From assembly GCA_017610225.1 (NCBI GenBank), contig JAFCCM010000003.1, positions 1-64,000 on the forward strand: DNA of 64,000 bases. Direction: 5' to 3'. The stretch is from Candidatus Aenigmatarchaeota archaeon (GTDB taxonomy: Archaea > Aenigmatarchaeota > Aenigmatarchaeia > CG10238-14). Each line of letters starts with the position of its first letter. The stretch's first letter is position 1. Positions 59,216 through 64,000 of this stretch are shown here, in pieces. The translations under genes and the position numbers were made by a program. Below the pieces are notes generated by a model. That model was not told the origin of the DNA. It worked only from the letters and a program-made list of their open reading frames with translations, and ran no database searches.

Positions 59216-59283
59216 ATAATAAAAGTTAATTATATAAATATAGAAAATCAATATAATAAATACTTAAACCCATAAGTTATCAC

Positions 59284-59323
59284 TGAATATGGTTGTTTTT
59301 TACCAAATTTTCAACCATATTCA
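59284..59323. terminator. bidirectional hairpin terminator
   Basis: TGAATATGGTTG (59284-59295) pairs perfectly with CAACCATATTCA (59312-59323) around a 16-nt loop. The stem stands between the basic-protein gene (plus) and the integrase gene (minus), with T-runs on both sides. Confidence 0.7.
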
Positions 59324-59334
59324 ATTATTTATTT

Positions 59335-60162
59335 TTAATTAAATAATTTATCTGTTTCTTTTTGTTGTGTATCTGCTTTTGTGTGAACATATCTTTTTGC
59401 TATATTTGATCCAAGATTTTCATTTAACATTTCTTCTCTACCACCACATTTAACATAATTTGTAGCATATGAATGTCTAAGATTATGTGGTGATATATTA
59501 CCTGATAATCCTGATTTTTTTGCTATTTGTTTTATGGCCATTGTGAATGATATGTCTTCATTTTTAAAGATACTACCATCTTTTTTTGTGTATTTGAATA
59601 TTCTTTCATCAATTTCTATTTTGTTTTCATATATATATTTCATAATTTCAATAAACAATGATCGTGGTAATGGTATAAAGAACTTTTTACGTTTTTTATT
59701 TCCTTTTAGATCATGCGGAATATTGAAACCTGTAATTTCATCATCCATCATTTCAGGGGTTATATTTAGAAGTATACCTCTTCTCATACCAGTATAAAAA
59801 ATTGTTTTTATAGCGAGTTTGAAATATTTTGTTTTTGCAGTATCTATCATGAGTTTACATTCATCTTCGATTAAATATAAATCAATTTCTTTTGATTTGT
59901 AATATATGCTTTCAATATCTTTTATTTCTTTTTTACGACCAATTGCTTTGAAATATGATTTTATTATTGATGATAGTGTGTGTTTTGTTGATATTGAGTA
60001 TTTATTTGTCATTAACCATTCATTTATTTTTAATGGATCTAATTCAAGATGTTTTGGAATCAAATAAAAATATTCTTCGTATTTTTCAATTGTTCTTATA
60101 CTTTTGTTTTTTATTTCATAATATGTTTTTAGTTTATTCCAATTCCAGCTTGTTTCATTCAT
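59335..60162 (-). CDS. tyrosine recombinase / integrase
   Basis: 275 aa from ATG 60162 (GTGATTACA upstream). Catalytic residues of the family are in place: Arg in TGMRRGILLNI, the second box ISPHNLRHSYATNYV with His and Arg, and the nucleophile Tyr in IAKRYVHTKAD. The N-terminal 100 residues are a SAM-like core-binding domain (SIRTIEKYEEYFYLIPKHLE). Family members include XerA and archaeal SSV-type or plasmid integrases; it is likely to act on a tRNA gene or on a dif-like site. A tRNA-like cluster and a truncated tRNA copy follow within 2 kb. Confidence 0.9.
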   Translation of the reverse strand: MNETSWNWNKLKTYYEIKNKSIRTIEKYEEYFYLIPKHLELDPLKINEWLMTNKYSISTKHTLSSIIKSYFKAIGRKKEIKDIESIYYKSKEIDLYLIEDECKLMIDTAKTKYFKLAIKTIFYTGMRRGILLNITPEMMDDEITGFNIPHDLKGNKKRKKFFIPLPRSLFIEIMKYIYENKIEIDERIFKYTKKDGSIFKNEDISFTMAIKQIAKKSGLSGNISPHNLRHSYATNYVKCGGREEMLNENLGSNIAKRYVHTKADTQQKETDKLFN

Positions 60163-60210
60163 TGTAATCACTTTACATAATAAATATATTTATTAATAAT
60201 TGTTTATTTT

Positions 60211-60300
60211 TTAATTTTTTTCTCTTGGACCTCTCCAATTCATTATAAAATATATGATAATCAATACGTGTAATGATATAATATAAACAATAAGATCCAT
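60211..60300 (-). CDS. 29-aa single-TM micropeptide
   Basis: MDLIVYIISLHVLIIIYFIM then NWRGPREKN. It lies upstream of the integrase on the same strand. Resembles the other membrane micropeptides. Confidence 0.35.
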   Translation of the reverse strand: MDLIVYIISLHVLIIIYFIMNWRGPREKN

Positions 60301-60376
60301 TATTAAGGCCTTTTGAATTTTTATTAAATTATATATTTAGTAAAGAACTTTAAATATTTTACATTTTTTGTGTTAT

Positions 60377-60399
60377 ATTTTATTTTATTAAAATAAAAT
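60377..60399. promoter_or_regulatory. 23-bp perfect palindrome, probable operator
   Basis: ATTTTATTTTA-T-TAAAATAAAAT is perfectly symmetric. It lies 54 bp upstream of the HTH gene at 60453 and in the divergent gap to the integrase unit, the expected place for the binding site of that HTH protein. Confidence 0.55.
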
Positions 60400-60452
60400 T
60401 TATTATAGTAAAATAAAAACATTTATAAAGTTTACTACTAATAATTTTTTAT

Positions 60453-60656
60453 ATGGGAAGACAACAAAATGAATTAACATTAGCGAAAAAAGAATTAATA
60501 AGATCCATGTTAAAAGAACCAACATGGGCTAGTAAATTAGCTGAAAGGTGTGATATGTCACCTCAGCTTCTTAATTATTATTTAAAAAAATATTTTAAAG
60601 ATGAGATAGAAGTTGTTTTAAAGGAAGGAAATAATAAAAAAATAGCTTTAAAATAA
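60453..60656 (+). CDS. helix-turn-helix regulator
   Basis: 67 aa. MGRQQNELTLAKKELIRSML then EPTWASKLAERCDMSPQLLN: the HTH spans about 24-45 with recognition helix MSPQLLNYYLKKY. Divergent from the integrase with a perfect palindrome between; likely controls integration or its own gene. No SD-like site precedes the start, so the message may be leaderless. Confidence 0.65.
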   Translation: MGRQQNELTLAKKELIRSMLKEPTWASKLAERCDMSPQLLNYYLKKYFKDEIEVVLKEGNNKKIALK

Positions 60657-60667
60657 GGTAATAATTT

Positions 60668-60880
60668 ATGAAAAATATAAAAATGTTTAAGGAAAATGGT
60701 GTATTGACATCTTCAGGTGTGTTGATAACAATTATTATTGTATTGATAATAATAATATTTGGTGAAACTCAGATTAATTTTGGTAATATTATTACTTTAA
60801 TTGCGTTTATTATATTAAGTGTATTATGTGGAATTCAATTTGAAAAGTATAGAAAATATGGTGAATTAAATGAAAATTAA
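60668..60880 (+). CDS. two-helix membrane protein, 70 aa
   Basis: Helices at SGVLITIIIVLIIIIFGETQ and IITLIAFIILSVLCGIQF. GGTAATAATTT before the ATG. The stop overlaps the next gene's start. Confidence 0.5.
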   Translation: MKNIKMFKENGVLTSSGVLITIIIVLIIIIFGETQINFGNIITLIAFIILSVLCGIQFEKYRKYGELNEN

Positions 60881-61181
60881 AAAATTTTTGAAAGATAATG
60901 ACAATAAAAATAAAATATTTTTTTTGGTAGCAGTTTTTGCAATTAGTATTTTATTTTTTGGTATGAAATTACATGTATGTGATTTTGTCGATGATGAAAC
61001 ATATTATGGTTATACGACGCCACATGTTTTGTTAAAGGATTATTTTGAACAAGAACATTGTATACATGTAAGTAATTCATTTATTTTTGATTATGATAAT
61101 AATAAAATAGAACAGTTTGATTATTCTGTTTGTAATTTTAAATATGTTTATTTGTGGGGTTTAACAGTATTAGTGTCGTAA
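60870..61181 (+). CDS. membrane protein with short ectodomain, 103 aa
   Basis: A helix at 14-31 (IFFLVAVFAISILFFGMKL), an outside part with CDFVDDETYYGYTTPHVLLK and EQEHCIHVSNSFIF, and a second helix at the very end (YVYLWGLTVLVS). Unknown. Confidence 0.45.
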   Translation: MKIKKFLKDNDNKNKIFFLVAVFAISILFFGMKLHVCDFVDDETYYGYTTPHVLLKDYFEQEHCIHVSNSFIFDYDNNKIEQFDYSVCNFKYVYLWGLTVLVS

Positions 61182-61205
61182 TGAAAATGTATAGGTGAAT
61201 TAAAT

Positions 61206-61529
61206 ATGGAACAAATATTTGAAAAAACGGCGTATGAATCATATAATAATAAGACAAAAGAAGAAAAACAAGCATTATCCGATGCAATCAGTAACATCAA
61301 ATTAAATCACATCATAAAATCTATAAATCAAATTGAAAGGCTTTATGGTGATAGTTTATGTTCAGTTTCACCGATTGAAGATTATGATGCTGAAGGAACA
61401 CAAAAATTGGCTGAAGAAATGACTAAAATGTCAAAGATCATTCAACAAGATGTTTTAAATTTAGCTGAAAATATACGCATTGCAGGTAAATTAATAAAGA
61501 ATGATGTCGCCAAGTCTGTCAAAGGATAA
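61206..61529 (+). CDS. helical hypothetical protein, 107 aa
   Basis: Helical and charged throughout (YESYNNKTKEEKQALSDAIS, GTQKLAEEMTKMSKIIQQDV). GGTGAATTAAAT precedes the ATG. Last protein gene before the second RNA cluster. Function not recognised. Confidence 0.5.
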   Translation: MEQIFEKTAYESYNNKTKEEKQALSDAISNIKLNHIIKSINQIERLYGDSLCSVSPIEDYDAEGTQKLAEEMTKMSKIIQQDVLNLAENIRIAGKLIKNDVAKSVKG

Positions 61530-61586
61530 GGTGACTGGCGGTGGGTATTATCTGGGGAAGGAAACGTAATACCAAACTCTGTGATC
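61530..61586 (+). ncRNA. hairpin segment at the start of the RNA cluster
   Basis: GGTATTA (61544-61550) and TAATACC (61567-61573) form a perfect 7-bp stem with a purine-rich 16-nt loop (TCTGGGGAAGGAAACG). The segment is richer in G than its surroundings. It may be a leader or a small RNA; not identified. Confidence 0.35.
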
Positions 61587-61617
61587 GATGTGGGTGTAAA
61601 AACCCACATTATAATTA
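61587..61617. repeat. 31-bp hairpin element, copy 2
   Basis: Exact copy of the element at 38046-38076 in opposite window orientation. Located 8 bp upstream of the tRNA-like gene at 61625. Confidence 0.8.
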
Positions 61618-61624
61618 AAACAAT

Positions 61625-61722
61625 GTAAGAGAGATGAAAAATCAAGACGTGAATATGACAACCATATCGGTACGAATGATCCTAGGATATCGTCATATTG
61701 AGGTGAAAATCCTCACTCTTAC
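61625..61722 (+). tRNA. tRNA-like RNA, 98 nt
   Basis: GTAAGAG/CTCTTAC is a perfect acceptor and TGAGG-TGAAAAT-CCTCA a perfect T-arm stem abutting it, though the loop lacks the TTC consensus. A D-arm-like GAT/ATC hairpin follows the 5' strand. The remainder folds as a long hairpin (ATATGAC/GTCATAT outside, ATATC/GATAT inside) where the anticodon arm should be. tRNA identity is doubtful; a tRNA-like regulatory RNA or a relic is possible. Confidence 0.45.
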
Positions 61723-61742
61723 CATAATTATAAGTGATTAAT

Positions 61743-61859
61743 ATGCCAAATAAATTAAAAACAAATTCATCATTTAAAATTAATATGTTTGAGGTAAATA
61801 GATGTAAAATATTAAATGATAATAAATCTTTTTTAAATAGAGTTAGACTTGAAGCATAA
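61743..61859 (+). CDS. 38-aa basic peptide
   Basis: MPNKLKTNSSFKINMFEVNR then CKILNDNKSFLNRVRLEA. Preceded by AAGTGATTAAT, so translation is plausible. It sits between two tRNA-like genes. Confidence 0.4.
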   Translation: MPNKLKTNSSFKINMFEVNRCKILNDNKSFLNRVRLEA

Positions 61860-61861
61860 AT

Positions 61862-61978
61862 GGTGCTGTGGCTGAATAGATAAGGCAATAAGTTATCCTT
61901 GACTTATTTATCAAGAAGGAATGTTATGTTGTGATACTACACAGATTGATATTGTAGGTTCGAAACCTGCCAGTGCCA
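61862..61978 (+). tRNA. tRNA gene with long variable arm or intron
   Basis: 117 nt. Acceptor GGTGCTG/CAGTGCC, T8 G9, a D-stem GCT/GGC, and a perfect T-arm GTAGG-TTCGAAA-CCTGC with consensus loop directly next to the acceptor. Between them, AATAAGT/ACTTATT makes an anticodon-arm-like hairpin (8-nt loop) and TATCAA/TTGATA a long extra arm, so class II (Leu/Ser type) or an intron is likely. The anticodon is not certain. The best tRNA candidate in the window. Confidence 0.7.
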
Positions 61979-61998
61979 ATAATTAAAGATGATACAAT

Positions 61999-62187
61999 AT
62001 GACAATAAAAATAATGAAAGCTGAAGAATTACCATTAATAACTAGAAGAAAATTTGATATATTTAGTGGTTTAGTTGAAATAACTATTAAAAATAAAGAT
62101 GATATGACTATGAAAAAAATCAATAAATTTTCAGATGCTTTTGAAAAGGTAATAAAAGAAGAAGGTTTTGTTAATTTAAAAATATAA
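61999..62187 (+). CDS. 62-aa hypothetical protein
   Basis: MTIKIMKAEELPLITRRKFD then KMNKFSDAFEKV-like helix (residues 40-52) and a final strand. GATGATACAAT before the ATG. A small alpha/beta protein; unknown. Confidence 0.45.
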   Translation: MTIKIMKAEELPLITRRKFDIFSGLVEITIKNKDDMTMKKINKFSDAFEKVIKEEGFVNLKI

Positions 62188-62196
62188 ATAAATAAT

Positions 62197-62261
62197 GGTG
62201 CTGTGACGGAAATAGACGTGGCGAATATCACAAGGCTAGAGATAAAACGTGATTTGGATGG
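62197..62261 (+). pseudogene. 5' fragment of a tRNA-like gene
   Basis: About 65 nt match the 5' part of the minus-strand tRNA-like gene at 37779-37900 with scattered changes (both begin GGTGCTGTG and share AATAGACG, GGCGA and TAGAGATAAA). Beyond 62261 similarity stops and no T-arm or acceptor partner follows. This is where sequence character changes, so it may mark a recombination or integration junction. Confidence 0.6.
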
Positions 62262-62503
62262 AGTGAGTGCAACGAACGAAATCGTATAAGCCGTTGTTAA
62301 GTTCTTCCGACAGGAACGAGGGATAGCCTGCAAGGCGGTTTTTGCGAAGCAAAAAATCCCGAAGAGTTGAGTTTAAGTTTTCCTTATAAATTCTGCGAAG
62401 CAGACTATATATCCGTTAGGACGGGGGGAGTTTTTTTTGGTTTCTTTTTATAAAAAAAGAAAAGAGGGGGTTTTATTTTGGTTCTTTTTCCTAAAAGAAC
62501 AAC
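62262..62503. other. hairpin-rich non-coding segment
   Basis: No gene. It holds repeated stable mini-hairpins with the core GCGAAGC (62344-62350 within TTTTTGCGAAGCAAAAA, and 62395-62401 within TCTGCGAAGCAGA), a GTTCTTCC/GGAAC stem near 62312, and two T/A-flanked runs of G (GGGGGG at 62424-62429, GGGGG at 62466-62470). The base composition and repeat style differ from the previous 58 kb. Confidence 0.6.
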
Positions 62504-63979
62504 TTAGAAGTCAAAAAATATGTCTATTTTGTTGTCAGAGACAATTTCTGACAAAACAAAATTTAATCTTTCCTTTATTTTTTTAATTGAATTATCTAAT
62601 TCATATATTCCTGCAGATTTAATAAAGAGGGAATCATTTTTTTCAAAATTTTTAATATTTGATTTGTTTATTGTTGTGGAGTTAGTATATAGTTTAATTA
62701 TTTTATTTTTAATTGGTTTTGAAAAATTCGGAATTGGAATTATGTCCCAATATTTCATTGCCAAACTTCCCCCGTTTCCTCCGACTGCATATATGTCAAT
62801 TAAATTTTTTCTTCGTAAATAATCTAAAAAGCACTTCACAAAAACTGATAACTTAATATCTTCTTTTTTGTGATTTAAAGTTATTCCGTGTATATTGGTT
62901 ATTGTTTTTTCTCTATCTTTAAATATTACAATTGATCTTCCCTTTTCAAACCCTTCTGCACCAAAAATAATATCGCCTTTCTTTAGAGTTTTTAATTCGT
63001 TTTTATTTCCTAAATATTCTTGGGACATGGCAAATCCATAAACTGAAAGATGCTTTGGTTTAATGACTGTATAAAAATTATCTTTTTTTTCATCAGAATA
63101 AATACTTTTTCCTATGCAGGATACTTGAAGATTTTGTCCCCTACTTACTTTGAAACCTAACTTTCTAATACTATCAAACCCATTACAATAATTTTTAATT
63201 ATGAATTCTTCTTGTTTAAAATATTCAGAGAATATCTCTGCATTAATTCTTTTTAATGATGAAAAATCATTAAGTTTCGGTTTTTGATATTGGAAAGATT
63301 TTCCTTTTTGATTATTTTGTAATTCATTAACAATGGTTTTAAAAATTTCATCATGTTTATTTCTTATCTCAATCTCTTTATTAATTATAGATTTTGTTAA
63401 TAATTCTACATAAGTTATAATATCTTTTTTATTCTTCTGTGTTGGAAAAGGAATTTTACAATCTAAAAATAATTTTTTTGCATGGCGTATCGTTGAGCCT
63501 TTTGGAACTAAAATGTCAAGTTGTTTCCTAAAATATTCGTGTTTAAGAAAAGACAAAACATAATATTTAAGGTTTGATAAAGGTAATTTATAAAGTGCTC
63601 CAGAAATCATATGATTGGGATAATCTTGATCTAAAATTATTACTTCTCCAATGTTTGAATCTTTAGATATGATGATATCTCCTTTTTTTAATGAATACTC
63701 GACATACGAAACAGGACTTATTGGCATCTTTGTTTCATTATTCCAAAAAGGTAAGAAAGAATAATCTTGAAGTGCTTTTGCCCTAATAAAAAAATGAGAA
63801 GAGGTTGTAATATAATTTGAAGATCCTACTTCTGTGCCTTTATCAGAAATTTTCAATTTTCTATCTAATAGGTCTTTTAAAAGTTTATAATTCTTATTAG
63901 AACTATCTAGAACTTCTAATTGACTTGGTGCAAATAAACTTCGCAATTCTTGAATTTGTTTAAATGATGAACTTCCCAT
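62504..63979 (-). CDS. hsdS: type I restriction-modification specificity subunit
   Basis: 491 aa. Two target-recognition halves: DRKLKISDKGTEVGSSNYIT...KGDIIISKDSNIGEVIILDQ and LGFKVSRGQNLQVS...LKKGDIIFGAEGFEKGRSIV, each followed by a conserved helix (KNKKDIITYVELLTKSIINK; KPIKNKIIKLYTNSTTINKS). K-G-D-I-I is the usual TRD landmark. HsdS picks the DNA site for methylation and cleavage together with HsdM and HsdR, which must lie beyond 64 kb. The GAGGAAA ribosome-binding site and richer codon use differ from the mobile block. Confidence 0.8.
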   Translation of the reverse strand: MGSSSFKQIQELRSLFAPSQLEVLDSSNKNYKLLKDLLDRKLKISDKGTEVGSSNYITTSSHFFIRAKALQDYSFLPFWNNETKMPISPVSYVEYSLKKGDIIISKDSNIGEVIILDQDYPNHMISGALYKLPLSNLKYYVLSFLKHEYFRKQLDILVPKGSTIRHAKKLFLDCKIPFPTQKNKKDIITYVELLTKSIINKEIEIRNKHDEIFKTIVNELQNNQKGKSFQYQKPKLNDFSSLKRINAEIFSEYFKQEEFIIKNYCNGFDSIRKLGFKVSRGQNLQVSCIGKSIYSDEKKDNFYTVIKPKHLSVYGFAMSQEYLGNKNELKTLKKGDIIFGAEGFEKGRSIVIFKDREKTITNIHGITLNHKKEDIKLSVFVKCFLDYLRRKNLIDIYAVGGNGGSLAMKYWDIIPIPNFSKPIKNKIIKLYTNSTTINKSNIKNFEKNDSLFIKSAGIYELDNSIKKIKERLNFVLSEIVSDNKIDIFFDF

Positions 63980-64000
63980 TTTTATTTCCTCAAAAATAGA

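Noticed and set aside
1..64000. CRISPR array
   Set aside because: The repeated units found (CTCAA, 11-bp iterons, 17-bp pair, 48-bp coding repeats) have no alternating 25-40 bp repeats with unique spacers, and no cas1/cas2 gene is visible. The Cas4-like domain belongs to a helicase fusion.
1..64000. Ribosomal RNA genes
   Set aside because: No long GC-richer conserved stretch of rRNA type is present; the only structured RNAs seen are in the two tRNA-like clusters.

Overview
The window reads as archaeal mobile DNA, very AT-rich throughout, with a fragment of a different, probably chromosomal or transposon-bearing, neighbourhood at each end. Archaeal origin is supported by several independent signs: ribosome-binding sites of the GGTGAT type (complementary to the AUCACC end of archaeal 16S rRNA) a few bases ahead of most starts, TATATAAA promoters, an AbrB-type regulator, a family B DNA polymerase, an archaeo-eukaryotic primase, an MCM-like AAA+ helicase, an ATP-dependent ligase, a PCNA-like clamp fragment and a DUF5667-like protein. 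The large secreted proteins carry Asn/Thr-rich Ig-like repeats and a C-G-D...C-P-x-D-C motif that I associate with DPANN archaea (Woesearchaeota/Pacearchaeota type), but the lineage is an inference. No capsid, terminase or portal gene is recognised, so virus, plasmid or integrated element stays open.

Layout. 1-713: 5' part of a DDE transposase. 0.8-2.1 kb: AbrB-like plus winged-helix regulators and a membrane-anchored protein. 2.1-4.2 kb: decayed genes with in-frame stops mixed with tiny zinc-ribbon genes. 4.2-6.1 kb: small zinc proteins and a possible OB-fold protein. 6.3-27.9 kb (plus strand): a surface/envelope module, with a probable abundant structural protein split by a +1 frameshift, three giant secreted, C-terminally anchored proteins (1117, 1734 and 1329 aa), a CPBP-type membrane protease, and a run of signal-peptide and membrane proteins. 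28.0-57.6 kb (minus strand): a long block of about 70 mostly tiny genes (zinc ribbons, single-TM peptides) that also holds the replication and repair set: ligase, SLOG protein, RecU-like resolvase, HD hydrolase, PolB, Cas4-like nuclease/helicase fusion, clamp-like protein, primase, PD-(D/E)XK nuclease and MCM-like helicase. A tRNA-like cluster interrupts it at 37.8-38.2 kb. 57.6-58.3 kb: a gene-free region with oppositely oriented arrays of an 11-bp-phased iteron, the best origin candidate. 58.3-62.2 kb: small plus-strand genes, a tyrosine integrase on the minus strand and a second tRNA-like cluster. 62.26-64 kb: sequence of different character with a type I restriction specificity gene.

How it fits together. 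The minus-strand block looks like the replication/early module. Several of its transcription units start at a shared palindrome-plus-TATA promoter. The plus-strand 6-28 kb block looks like the surface/late module and has its own repeated 31-bp promoter. Three small genes scattered over 37 kb share a near-identical promoter block. The integrase and the truncated tRNA copy near 62.2 kb suggest, but do not prove, that the right end of an integrated element lies there.
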